The position numbers and the translations under genes were made by a program. The notes beneath the pieces are model-generated. The model was given only the letters and a program-made list of their open reading frames with translations, had not been told where the DNA came from and did not search any database. Below, in pieces: positions 38,101 to 48,950 of a stretch of 64,000 bases of DNA. The stretch covers positions 19,740,187-19,804,186 of the forward strand of contig OY986440.1 in NCBI GenBank assembly GCA_963920525.1, read 5' to 3'. This DNA comes from Dichetophora obliterata (taxonomy: Eukaryota; Arthropoda; Insecta; Diptera; Sciomyzidae). How positions within the stretch are numbered: position 1 is the stretch's first letter; each line of letters opens with the position of its first letter.

Positions 38101-40327
38101 AATCAAAATTTCTGAGGCGATGCTTCAAGGAAATGCATTGTACTAAGAAAATCTACAGTTTTCAAGATATCGCAATATCTAATAACAGACATTTTTTTAA
38201 TATAGTTTCTGTTTAAAATATCAGCAAAATAGCTTTCGTATACCGTTATTTTTCTCAACCACCGACTTTTCATACAAATATACGTTGTACTGAGAAAAGC
38301 TACAGTTTTAGAGATATCGTCATACATTTGATGTCAAAATAATGGGAATTTTTCCCAATTTACCATTTGTAAGAAATTTCACCATCCTCATCCTCACCAT
38401 CACTTGTTTTCACCATCAAATTTTTTGCTCTTGCACCGTGTTTTTCCATCTCTTATGGCTTAGCTTTTTTTTAAGAAAGTATTATTGAACGCTTATATTT
38501 CAGGTCAAAAGTAACAACAAATATTCGGTGCACTTCTTCTCCCAACAATAGTTCTTTTAAAAAAAAATTGAACAAAATCGGTTGAGAAACACAGGAGAAA
38601 ATGGTAGCGAACATTTTCACCTACGCCTTTTTAGTATAGATAGATAGCAAAAACATTACAAAAAACATAAGTTCACATGCAAAAAAATTGAGAACATTAA
38701 AAAAAAATAAAGTATCGAGATGTTATTGCCTTTTTTTGTTGAAACTCATTGAAATATAGAGATATGGTGGCGAAAAGTGGTACAGTCCAAAGGTTAAAGA
38801 AGCTAAGGTAGGAAAAAAAAATTTATTTTGTAGCCCATCTACTATGTAATATTATTTGTTGGGGGTTTAATTTTGCATTTGCTTTGTAGCCCATTTACTA
38901 AGTAATATTATTTTTTGTGGGTTTAATTTTGCATTCTCTTGTTGCAGATAACTTTACAGTGCGATGATAATAAATTTGATAATCCACCGTTGCTTGTCAA
39001 ACGTGTTCAGATCATACACAATTGCAGCTGTACTTTGTGCGATGAACGCTTCAAGATTGGCAACAAAGTCACCTACGATGTCATCAACAGCGACAAGGAC
39101 GCAGAACCGGATGATGAAAGCAACGTAAACGTTAAAGATGCCAGTGATTTAATGCTGCTGCAAAATCGGCATGCTGTTCAAGTCTACAGCGGTGATATTG
39201 ATGACAGTGCTGCATCCAACAGCAGCCACTCACTTGAGCTTATTGCTTCCCCGGAAGCATCATCATCAGATTTAGCTACCGATATGATGCGCTCCAAACG
39301 CATGCAACGCGTTTTAAATCAAAAAATCATCGAATTATTGGTAGACATTGAGCAGCACAATCGTCCTGATGACAAGGAACAATTGCTAGATCTTCTAAGG
39401 GTGACAGAACATGACCTTGTCGACGGCAGTAGTGGTTCAAGCAAAAGTCTCAAACAGCAATTGGCCGAAATAAAGCATAGCTTGCGAGATGAAGAAAACT
39501 TATCGCCGAGCAATGCGCAACGTATACGCGACTTGCTGCAAGAAATCAATAATTTCAAATTACAGCGTTCATGCACTAACTGCGATAGCCATCGGAGTAC
39601 TGACATACTGGCTGCAGATACTTCCAACGACGATGATTTCTCTTTTAATGATGACAATGTGCAGCAATTTGTTGGTAACGATTTGGAAAGCATTGCACAG
39701 CAGACGATTGTCGATGCGGGTTGGCAAGAAGATGAGCAGAAAAATAAAAATGAAGACGCAAGCACAGATGAGGCGGTAACAACAGCTGCTGATTATATGC
39801 TACCGATTTGGCTACGTGAAGTTAATACTGCTGACGACAGAAAGATAGGAATCACCGATATTGTGGAGCAGCGTGAACATGAACAACATCAACGCGCCAT
39901 CCCAGCAAAACAACGCCAGCCTCATCACCAGAAAGAGCACAAAAATCACCATCAATTAGCCCAGCATCATAAGCAACGTGAGCATGACGGAGCTAATGCA
40001 GCTCGTAAACGTCGTCGCCACCAGCAGCAGAACCGTCAGCAACAGCACTATCATAATCATCATCATATTCACCATCATCACGGAGAGTTGCAGCAGCAAG
40101 ACGACGATATGCCACCCACTGTGCTACCTCAGCATTTGGCAACACCAGAGTTTCCCACTAACAATGCGCTGCTACTTCATCGACAGCACCATATTCAGCC
40201 ACGTGAAAAGTTTAACGTCAAAGCGCACGAATTGAAGCCCAATCATGCAGGTACATTACTCAGCTATCACACCCATGTGGTCCAGAGAGACGAAGAAGCA
40301 ACTGTCCTTCGCGACGATGTTGACTAA
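35117..40327 (+). CDS. Secreted DAN/NBL1-family cystine-knot protein, four exons
   Basis: Exons are 35117-35203, 35297-35467, 35730-35783 and 38948-40327, all joined in phase 0 at GT/AG borders, giving 563 residues. Residues 1-23 form a signal peptide (hydrophobic LFLLCALLNLSL). Residues 42-135 are a DAN-type cystine knot: WC at 42-43, YPGC at 57, NVCVGAC at 67-71, PYCDSC at 92-95, ITLQC at 109, and HNCSCTLC at 130-135, ten cysteines in all. Vertebrate DAN-family members bind and block BMP ligands outside the cell; that role here is inferred from the family. The tail (136-563) is unusual: acidic, then Gln/His-rich, with a furin-like RKRRR at 457-461 and a His run. Vertebrate NBL1 is about 180 residues, so most of this protein is extension. 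Exons 1-3 are tight and conserved; intron 3 is 3.16 kb and filled with repeats. The start is chosen because it directly precedes the signal peptide. Bursicon was considered, but the WC...GACFS pattern fits DAN better. Confidence 0.85.
35943..37150. mobile_element. TA-flanked long-inverted-repeat MITE in intron 3
   Basis: The ends are a perfect 26-bp inverted repeat, beginning CACTCACGGTCAAAAAAAAA and ending in GCCGAC. TA flanks both sides (35941-35942 and 37151-37152). The homology of the two arms continues with some divergence for about 200 bp more (AGAAGGATATGTTGAGAG, GAATTTTTAAAGGCATTTGCC). The 1208-bp element has no intact transposase, and the short frames inside are by-products. Tc1/mariner-type by target site. 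Confidence 0.85.
35968..36583. repeat. Tandem duplication of ~308 bp inside the MITE
   Basis: The stretch from GCACAACCAAACTTTATTAA to CAGGAATCAATTTTTGACG occurs twice in a row with only a few single-base differences, so the left arm of the MITE is doubled. The near identity shows that the duplication is recent relative to the arms' divergence. Confidence 0.9.
37153..38826. other. Rest of intron 3, no element identified
   Basis: AT-rich sequence. Two ACAGTTTT...GATATCG segments about 160 bp apart (38155 and 38304) form a weak repeat. No coding region or clear transposon ends. Confidence 0.4.
38827..38938 (+). repeat. 56-bp direct duplication before the exon-4 acceptor
   Basis: TTTGTAGCCCATCTACTATG starts one copy at 38827 and TTTGTAGCCCATTTACTAAG starts the next at 38883. 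Each ends in GGGTTTAATTTTGCATT. The second copy leads directly into CTCTTGTTGCAG, the acceptor of exon 4, so branch-point-like sequence may be doubled. Confidence 0.85.
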
Positions 40328-40639
40328 GTGTACGGGGGGCAGCAGCGCAAAAGTTGACCTTCGTTAATTTTTGAATTTGAAATGTTTTTTATGAATACTT
40401 TTCTAAACTGTATTACTATTTGTACTAATGAAAAAATATTTATACTATCGTATCGCTTACCGCACTTACTTTATTTTGTAGCACAGTGTTATAATAAGAT
40501 TTTTGTATCCTCTATCTTCTATTTACTTATTCAAACTGTTTGTATAACAACTACATTTGTGTTTTTTGATTTCTGTTGATTTTCTTATTGAAAATTATAT
40601 ATTTTTTGGTAAGTCCAAAAAAAAAAAAGATATCAACAG

Positions 40640-40657
40640 AATAAATTTTAATAAATA
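40640..40657 (+). terminator. Candidate poly(A) signals of the DAN-family gene
   Basis: AATAAA occurs at 40640-40645 and again in overlapping form just downstream, about 310 bp after the stop codon. The sequence between the stop and this point is AT-rich and non-coding, as expected for a 3' untranslated region. Confidence 0.45.
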
Positions 40658-40689
40658 AATTATATTAACAAAGCTAAATATAAATATAT

Positions 40690-41030
40690 TTAATAGGTGA
40701 TGGGCGATAGCAAGCGAAAATCAACTCACGGAACATTACACATAACACTTTCGAAGCGGCATTTGAAATTTACAGTTTCTGCAAAAGGGCGCGATAACAG
40801 TGGCGACTTCTTATTTTGCCGAGCCGAACTGAAAGCGCGTCAAGCTAAAAGCAGCTGGTAGTGCGTATAGTGCACGCTTACTGCCGCTGACTAGTTTCAG
40901 ATGGTTTTTGACTATTTTGGGTTAGTTTGTGTATATTGCGTTTCTTTTTTGTTTAGTTTGGCAATTGAAGCAACAAAAAAGTCAACAAATGACTTCTAAA
41001 GGCTACTTCATTTCCAATTAAATTCAAGTA
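40690..41030. other. No gene recognised
   Basis: A less AT-rich stretch (GGCGCGATAACAGTGGCGAC, GAAAGCGCGTCAAGC) between the DAN-family gene and the Tc3-like relic. I see no frame and no terminal repeats. Confidence 0.3.
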
Positions 41031-41583
41031 GTCCGCGCTTTTCATTTTCGGGAGTACAAATTTTATTTCCGTCTTTCCTTGGTAGCCAATATCATCACAC
41101 TACCTCCTTCGTGTTGACGACAGCTTAAAAGTTCTTCCTTCCTCAAATCATGGTAATAATATGACCACCCATCTGGACCATCTAGGTTAAACTTTTTTTC
41201 GTCGGTAAAAAGCACGCGTCGACAACGTTTTTTCCTTTTAAGATGGGACTTTGCAAAATCCAGTCGAGATGATTTATGTGCTTCGGTGAGGGGTGGCTTA
41301 CGTTACAATTTCTTACGTTTACCAATTTTTCACCAATTTTTTGAGCAGTCAGGTGCGAATTGGATGCAAAGCGCAAAATAGCTCTCTTATTTCTATCAGA
41401 AACTGCTCTCGGGCGCCCACCAAAACGATTTTAACCATAATTCTTCGGATTTTTTAATAAATTATAAACAACCTTTTTGCTTCTGTTTAAGTTTCTTGCG
41501 ATCTCACATATTTTCATACCATTTTTGTGCAAATTGAGAACCACGTCTATTTCAGCTGTTGTAAGCAATTTTCCACGTCCCAT
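41030..41583 (-). pseudogene. Tc3-like transposase relic, truncated
   Basis: From 41583 on the minus strand it begins MGRGKLLTTAEIDVVLNLHK, followed by a helix-turn-helix (MKICEIARNLNRSKKVVYNL). A stop then replaces the residue after KNPKNYG. RFGGRPRAVSDRNKRAILR is the GRPR linker typical of Tc elements. RVLFTDEKKFNLDGPDGW carries the first catalytic Asp, and YYYHDLRKEE is a Tc3 hallmark. Frame changes occur between these pieces, and the second and third catalytic positions are lost with the C-terminal half. Confidence 0.8.
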
Positions 41584-41812
41584 TGTAGCCGAATAAAGAA
41601 AAATTTTTTCAGAATATTAAAAACGCGCAAAATTAACAAAAAATCCCTCAAGTGTTTTCTTTGCAACTGCAAAAATTGTACTAAAATTAATTTAATCAAA
41701 AAGTGCTATCGTTTTGCCGCACTTCATTCCGTTGTTCTTACAGCTAACGGTTTTCTATATTGACGAAATTTCGCAACAACTCCCGATTTCTAAGAACATG
41801 CACTCATTCTTA

Positions 41813-41927
41813 CAGTACCTTAAAAAAAGTGCTCCTTTTTATAGTATGAACAGAAACTTTAAAAAAAGTAAAAGTGCTATCGTTTTCTCGTCGCGATCTG
41901 TATGCTGAAACGCACTTTAAGCCACTG
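41813..41927. mobile_element. Candidate terminal repeat or short MITE, Tc type
   Basis: CAGTACCTTAAAAAAAGTGC starts at 41813, and CAGTGGCTTAAAGTGCG reads inward from 41927, with TA outside both ends. It may be the 5' terminal region of the adjacent Tc3-like relic or a separate 115-bp MITE. Confidence 0.4.
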
Positions 41928-41929
41928 TA

Positions 41930-42788
41930 AGTAGCTTTAGGTCACTTGCTGTTCCAGCTTGTTTTGACTTTTTTGCAATTGCTGTTGACTTTTTTGTGCT
42001 GTTTTTTGTCGCCTTGTTGCTGTGTTTTTATTTCGAACTGTTTTTTTGAACAGAACAGGAAAAAAAACAACATAAAAAATAGTGGGGAAAAAAAGTAATC
42101 ACGGTCAATCATTGGACTCGTCGATGGCTTCATTGACCAACATTTAATTATTTTGATATTTTGCATACGCATATAACCCACTGATGTCAAATGATTGCTT
42201 ATTGCACAACAAATGAGAAAATTTAGAAAAAAAAAATCTACTGATCGCTAATTTACATTTTTTCACCCACTTGCTTTTGATTGTAAGAAAAACGAGAAAA
42301 GGTATTTTTTTATGTTATTTAACCTTCGTGTCAATACGAGTTTTAACAACTTCTTTCTAATAGAATATATTTCCGGGTGTGCAAATACAATTTTTTTTAT
42401 TTGTTAACTAAAGAATATATACAAATCGAGTTTAATCGCTTCGTTTATTTAATGTATGTTCAAATTTAAGCTAACTTAGATGAAAATAAAAATAAATCAT
42501 GACTTCTTTTACAGTTATAGTTATTTAACGATGCCCGCCTAGAGATGGTAACATTGGAAAAAAAACAATTTTTTTTAATATTTATAGTTTTATATTTATT
42601 ATTAAAAATAGTAGGAATGAATAATTATAAGTAAAACTAACAACAATTATTAATTTTAACATCTAAGTACTGCAGTTTACACATTTCACAAAAACGTTGC
42701 TGTGCTCAGCGCATACTGGCGCATCTTTTGACGTTTTGTAGCGTATTAGTCAGTTGCCCCTTTGTTTTAAACGTTTTGCAAAGCTAGG
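41930..42788. other. No gene recognised
   Basis: AT-rich sequence between the Tc3-like and piggyBac relics. The minus-strand frame at 41942-42190 is low-complexity and not convincing. Confidence 0.3.
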
Positions 42789-43328
42789 CTAATGCCCAAA
42801 TCTTGGAGATGTTTCTGTTGCGAACGACGTTGGGTTATTTTTGGAATATGTAATATCAGCTGACAAAGCAGCAATATACAGTTTATTATAAAAAACACAA
42901 TATGTAGTTGTTCTAAGCTTTGTGATGTATTTACTAAGCATTTGGTCCAAAACATCAACGCCTACTTTCTCCGCATTATAATAGCTAAATATTTCTGGCT
43001 TTGAATTGGTTCTACCTACTGCTCTATTATAATGAACTAGTATAAAAGCCTGCGCACACTTCCTTTTTGAAGCCTTTTGCCGAAAGCACTTTTTTCTCTT
43101 TTTAAAGCTTGATTTTGTTATACACTTGATTTTTGCAAAATACAAATGTATCACTTTAAATAACACTTTACGTATTGAAGCAGTGTTGAAAAATAAGTTC
43201 AAGTGTAAAAGTGCAAGAAGTCGAGTTTGGTAACAATCATATTCATACACAACTTTACAACCTGGCCTTGCAACCTTCATATCTTCATATACGTAGCAAC
43301 TCAGGTGTCCGTTGTGCGGCTGATACAA
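42789..43328 (-). pseudogene. piggyBac transposase fragment
   Basis: The C-terminal part of this 179-codon frame contains KPEIFSYYNAEKVGVDVLDQ, then MLSKYITKLRTTTY and VFYNKLYIAALSADITY. This matches the conserved piggyBac block with the late catalytic Asp (the VD/LDQM region) and the following helix. The first ~100 residues do not align with anything that I recognise and may come from another sequence fused by deletion. The N-terminal catalytic Asp positions and the Cys-rich C-terminus are absent, so the fragment is not functional. Confidence 0.7.
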
Positions 43329-43599
43329 TTATATAATTTGATGCAATCGACTCAAATCGACTCAAAATAATTTCATTAAATTCGTCATAACTTTTTTATA
43401 AAAGAATGAAAAATAAAAAGAGGTCGTTAGATCAAAACCGTACTATTGTAAAAACCCAATATTGTCACTGATAAGTATCAAATATATTTTCTGTGCATAC
43501 TTTCAGGCTGAGAATAGTGTGTCTTGTAAATTTACTTTACTTTCAAAAAATAATTACAATTTGAGAAATGCTGTGTGCGGAGCAGCATGCTTGCCTTTT

Positions 43600-46500
43600 A
43601 TGTATTAAGATACATTCCTGTAACATTCCTGAGTTACTCTCAATCGATTTTATTGAATGCAATTTAACTGATCACAATATGCTGTGCTGTAAGTCAAAGA
43701 ACGAATACAGAAACAATGACTACATTGAAAGAATATACCGTCACTTTAATTATAATATATTTTAAAATTATATCGCTGCAGACTTAACTCCTAATATTAA
43801 CAGTGATGATCCCAATACAATGACTTCTGATCTAATAGAATGTATCACAACTGCAATGTCGAGGAGCACATCAGAGATCGAACACAAAGAACTACTTCGA
43901 TATAAAATGACACCTTGGATTAACAATAATATAAAATCGATGATAACGCTGAAATCGAAATTACTAAAGAGTAGAAGCGACCTCATGATATAAATATGCC
44001 AGAACGACTCAAAAAGCTAAGCAAAATAATAAAAATAGTAACACGAAATGCGATGAACGATTATTACCAGTCGAATTGTAAACGTACATGGAGGTTTATT
44101 AATAATATTCTTGGCAGATATAAGAAAACAAATACTGAACTACACCAAAACGATTCTATTGTTAATTTAGATAAAGAGAAAGCCACTGTTTTTAATGAAT
44201 ACTTCACAGAATCAGTAAACTCTCTACGTAAAGATACAGAAGCGCGTTCATCAGATGATTGCAATCAGTTACGTACATAACAACACAATAAAAGATTTAC
44301 TTTGAAAAAAATATGTACAAATGACATGCTCTTTAATGTATCAAACCTAAATAAGAATAAAAGTTCTGGCACATGACAAAATATCGCCGAAGATGTTAAT
44401 TGAATGCAAAGAAATAATAGCGCCTATACTAACGTTGATCTTTAACAGGATTATTGAAAGCCAAAAATATTCTGACGCTTTTAAAATACATAAGGATGTA
44501 CCGATACCCAAAACAACCAAAGCAGTTGCCGTGGATAAATTTAAACCGATTGCGTTGTTTTCGATTGTGGATAAGGGGTCGTCCATAAACTACGTTACCA
44601 ATTTAGGGGGGGGAGGTGTTTAGATATTGTAACGTTACTTTTCTTCCACCACCTTTTCCCTCGACACAGGAACCTTTTGGTATTCCTTCACCATCTCAGC
44701 ACACGTCTGAAAAATTTGGGTCTTTGCTTTTGCGACAGGCTCTAACGTTAAGGCCTGAATGTTCTTAATCAAAGGAGATACCGTATGACATGTACTATCC
44801 TTCTCAGAGAGAAGAAATCGGTTCAAGGTCGTGTCCTACCTGCGGCTTGTATTTCGTTTTTAAAACTTCTATGAATTGCCATAAGTTTAATATAATAAGT
44901 TAAACGATATAATAAAAACTTATTATATCGTTAACAATAAATTGGAATAAAAAATACTATTTAAATAAATCAATTTTCAGAAAGCATTTACACAAAAACA
45001 CAGAACTTGGTGCAGCTCGGGTGCAGCCTTTAAGGGTACTCTGTCAAAGACCAGGTGAATTTCTTTGCGTTAGAAATGAGGATTCACCTGAATGGGTCGA
45101 CATAGAATCCGATGAAAAATTCTATTTTGAAGAATCCTCAACAAAGCAACCAGCTTCTTCTATCCCAGTGATTGAGATCATCGAATCTTGGATCGCAGAT
45201 GGAATAGCTTTTACAGATGATATTAATTATTGATTTTTTCCAATTGTTCCTTTAATGTATCTAGTCATACTAGTCACTAATACTAGTGAAAATTGTCAGA
45301 GCTAGTCAAAATATATAATCATTCGAATGAATTAATTTCATATGTCACGTTACTTTATGGGGGGAAGGGTTTTGAAAAGCACTACGAAAAGTAACGCAGG
45401 GGGAGGGGGTAAAAAAACCGGAAAATCAGTAACGTAGTTTATGGACGACCCCTAAGGTCTTTGAAAGAATTATCTATAATCAATTAGTTACTTATCTTTC
45501 ATATGAAAAATTATTGTGTAGTCATCAATTTGGTTTAAGAAAAGGTTCAGGCACGGAACAGGCGGTTTTGAATGTAGTTGATTTTATATGTTGTGGATTA
45601 GATCAATGATTTTATCGCGTTGCAGGTATGTTTTATGACTTTACAAAAGCATTCGATCTTGTGGATCATGAAATATTGTTGCGCAAACTAGACTTTGCTG
45701 GTATAACAGGTCATGAAAAATGCATTTTGAGTAGTTATCTGACAAATCGGCAGCAGTATGTTCAAGTTGGCTTTGAGAGGAGTACCTTACTGCCTATTGC
45801 GTGTGGTGTTCCGCAAGGAAGTGTGCTGGGACCGCTGTTTTTTACTATTTATTTAAATGACATTCAAAATTTAAATCTAAATGGTAAGATGTTTATGTTT
45901 GCAGACGACATTTGCTTGTTTTATCCGTATAAGCAAACAGCCGTTGTTAAAGTGCAAATGGAATACGATGCCTCGATAATTGCTGAATATGCTAGAATAA
46001 ATAAACTAGTCTTAAATGAAAAGAAAACATGTATCTCAAAATGATGATAATCTTAGCGTTTTTGTAAATGGTGCTGCAATACATGAATCTAAAACTGTTA
46101 AATACTTGGGTGTCAATTTTTCTCAAAATCTTTCTTGGGATAGCCATATTCAGCTTTTAAAGTCTAAGATATCATCGGCCATTGGAATTTTGCACAAATT
46201 TAAATATAAGCTGAATCAAAGAACAAAAATCTTAATATACCAATCGCTAATGCACAGTCATTTGACCTATCTGCCAATTGTATATGCCCATAAAAATACT
46301 ACAAATCTAAGAAGTCTGCAGTCAGCACAAAATCGTGCCCTTAAAACTGTTTTTAATTTGCCTATACGAAATTCAACACTTATAGCGCATTCTTTTCTGG
46401 AAAAAAAGTTTTGACCTCACAGAATGCAGAACTTTTTAGATTCTGACCTGAATTTACAGAATGTTGACTTCTTTTGAGCTGAGAAAAGAACGGAAAAAAT

Positions 46501-46985
46501 GCAACATTTTGGTATTGGTATTGGCTGCACTGTTGTTTTGAATTCCGATGTATTTACGATTGAGGTTATGTATAGCGCCGACTGCATAGAATTTTTAATA
46601 AATACTCATCGAACTGTTCAGTTTTATTAAAACTAACGACTTTAATCAAAATTTTTTTGGATTAAATTTTAAAAAAAATTTCAAAATTGGAACTTTTTGA
46701 TTCTCACAATTGTCACAGCATTTGCACAACCTTGGCTATCATCTCTTAAGCTTTGAACGCAATCAAACATGTCATATCACAAGACGTGAAACAGATTTGA
46801 CAAGTATAAGATGCAGGCTTGAAACAACTAAACAACGAATACAATACTCTGGTCCACATGAATATAACTTGTTGCCGAATGATTTAAAAAGACTGGCAAA
46901 AAAATCGACATTTAAACTACATCTAAGGAACTTTCTAAATTTAAACATTGAAAATTTGGTTAAAAAAAAATTGTATAAAAAATAG
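43600..46985 (+). pseudogene. LINE (non-LTR retrotransposon) polyprotein, broken and split
   Basis: It begins inside the endonuclease domain: LLSIDFIECNLTDHNML keeps the late DHN-type motif. The pre-RT linker follows (KRTWRFINNILGRYKK, FNEYFTESV). RT blocks come next: IPKTTKAVAVDKFKPIALFS; then, past the nested element, SHQFGLRKGSGTEQAV; FYDFTKAFDLVDHEILLRKL; CGVPQGSVLGPLFF; and the catalytic FADD (MFADDICLF). A TGA at 45607-45609 precedes the FYDF block and there are several frame changes. The C-terminal part resumes at about 46710 after roughly 290 bp of foreign or decayed sequence and ends near 46985. The 5' end is truncated, as is usual for LINEs. Confidence 0.85.
44575..45452. mobile_element. 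Harbinger-like element nested in the LINE
   Basis: The inverted ends are a perfect 24-bp pair starting GGGGTCGTCCATAAACTACG. TAA lies on both sides (44572-44574 and 45453-45455), the 3-bp duplication expected for PIF/Harbinger. Removing the element and one TAA restores the LINE reading frame (VDK followed by VFERI), which fixes the borders. G-rich tracts lie just inside both ends. Two short open frames, 44635-44826 (minus) and 45021-45233 (plus), have no motif that I know. A hairpin with ~16-bp arms (ACGATATAATAA) lies near 44900-44936. Confidence 0.85.
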
Positions 46986-47383
46986 ATACACTAGTTTTTT
47001 CTAAATGACCTTGTTATTTATTATGTTGATTTTATATGTTTTAAATACAAATTCTTAATGTTTGATAGTTTAAATCATACTTGATTTTAAATACGAATTC
47101 TAAATACAAATTAGTTGTTTGATATTTTAAAATCGTTTATTGAGCTTTAGGTCAAAGTTAGATCAATTAATTGTTCTAACGAATTTTTCCAAAGAAACAA
47201 CAACAAAGTTTTTTCAATATGAAAAGGATTTGACAGCAGGAGGACTAGCTGATTTTGTTGCAATTTCGGCCATGCTAAAGGCTTCATCAGAAATCTTTGT
47301 TATACCCGTGCAAGCGCGCATTAGCGCACTGCACCACAGAGGCGATGAGATTTGAAGTGTTGTCAATTTCTCAGTTTTTCTCC
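46986..47383. other. Probable LINE 3' region, then unassigned
   Basis: AT-rich with repeated TTAAATACAAATTC-like phrases, consistent with a LINE untranslated tail. No clear poly(A) end or target duplication. Confidence 0.3.
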
Positions 47384-47612
47384 CATTTCGCATTCTCACA
47401 TTTGTTATTCAAATCTATCAAATGGTAGAGCAGGACCAAACAGAAACAAGCTGAAAATATATCAGCAAAAATCTAAAAACAACTTCAGTAATCATGCTTT
47501 GTTTGCGGAAGGCTTCCAGCCGACTGTTGGATTCCATAATAATAACATAAGCATAAAGACTAATGTAAAGCAAAAATACAACAAATGTGAGAATGTGAAA
47601 TGTGTTTTCCGT
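47384..47612. mobile_element. Candidate 229-bp MITE
   Basis: CATTTCGCATTCTCACATTT at the left mirrors CATTTCACATTCTCACATTT read inward from the right, with one mismatch over 23 bp. The target duplication is not clear and no coding region is present. Confidence 0.5.
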
Positions 47613-47889
47613 ACTGAAGTCACATTCAATCATATAGCCCTATCACCGTCCGCGAATCGAATAGAAAACAACTAAAATTCGCCAAGGTGGTATCACTGTT
47701 CGCGAATTTAACAAATGTGATTCGACCTTAAAGGCAAATACAGACGAATAGAAATATGTGGTGAGTAGCCGGCGAATTAGATATTTGCATGAAAATTTTG
47801 TCAAAACAAGTTGAAATTAATTGAAAAAGGTAATTCTTTTTCTTATTTTACTATTTGTCTTTGATTTTAAACAAATTGGTATTTATTTT

Positions 47890-48480
47890 TAGAAAGAGTC
47901 GACAGTTCCACAAATTGGTGGAGCAGAAAAAGCTTATGGAGCAGAATCCTGGTGTAGCAACTCGACAAGGAAAATTCGGTTCCACAAAAACAAATCAGAA
48001 GCAGTCATGGCAAAGCTTTTCAGTAGAGCTAAATTCACAAGGACCTCCTTTTCGTGAAGGAAAGGAGTGGCACAAAGTGATCTCTTATTTAACACTTCAT
48101 AAAAAAATTACCTAAAAAGTAAAATTTTAAGTTTGGCTGGACTTTAGGCTGCAGACAAAAAAATTGTCAGCAAATCGGACGGAAGCAACCGAGACTGGTG
48201 GAGCTCACTCAACCTTTCACTTTTGGAACCGTCTCTACTCTTGGCCGTCGATGTTCTCCTCAACATAAGGAATGCTGCGGCCACCGTAGGCTAAGTTTTG
48301 GCGACAACACAGTCGACGCGAGTGTCTCCCGCAACTGTGACAATCCCTGTGACTGTGACAATCCCTGCATCCGCAAATTTACATAGCCTTTCAGAAGCTT
48401 TAGCTGCTAGAGGAGGAGGAGGAGGTCGTTATAGAGGAAAATATTCCACCAAATAGGAAATCTAGGAGGCAACTAACGTT
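47890..48480 (+). pseudogene. Zeste-like Myb/SANT-domain gene, broken
   Basis: EQNPGVATRQGKFGSTKTNQ, QSWQSFSVELNSQGPP and FREGKEWHKV match the DNA-binding domain of insect regulatory protein zeste-like proteins (a Myb/SANT-like fold), as I recall them. Continuation in other frames gives the TKKKLSANRTEATETGGA linker, SFGDNTVDASVSR and an acidic LLEEEEEVV tract. Stops and at least two frame changes show that it is dead. Such genes are multi-copy in insect genomes and often accompany Harbinger-type transposons, but no partner is adjacent here. Confidence 0.65.
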
Positions 48481-48679
48481 CGAGAGAGACGAGGAGCACA
48501 GTGATATCATATATTGTCTTTTCCTTGCCTCAACCATTTTGTCATTATCTCTTGCTAGGGCATCCAATCCTGGGATTTCCGACTTTTCTTAGTACCGATA
48601 GTCCCGGGATTGCAAGGCCTAAAATCCCGGAGTTTTCGGGATTCTGGAATTGCCTCCACTGCAAAAAAAAATCAAAAAT

Positions 48680-48950
48680 ATTCCAACAAAAAATTCAATG
48701 ATACTACCTAAGAAAAAATTTATGTGATTTTAAAAAATTTTTAAATAAAAACCTTTCTAAAACTATCTTTACAATACCTATTGGTACGCCCCATTATGTT
48801 AAATACATGATACATTCTAAGAAATTCTGAAATGTGATTTTAATAACACAAAAATAAAAATCTTTTTTAACTAGCTGTACTATATAAAAAAAAACAAAAC
48901 TTCCTTAAACAAGCTGTACAAAATATCACAAAATTCTTACATAGACTGCC
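48680..48950. repeat. Repeat left of the first nested LINE
   Basis: Motifs ATTCAATGATACTACC, AAATAAAAACCTTTCT and AACTAGCTGTAC recur in the same order at 50718-51010, on the other side of the LINE. Within each block the AAAATCTTT...AGCTGTAC phrase repeats about every 125 bp, so this was probably a tandem repeat inside the hAT element. Confidence 0.6.

Noticed and set aside
39319..39765. 148-codon minus-strand Ser/Cys-rich frame
   Set aside because: Shadow of exon 4 of the DAN-family gene.
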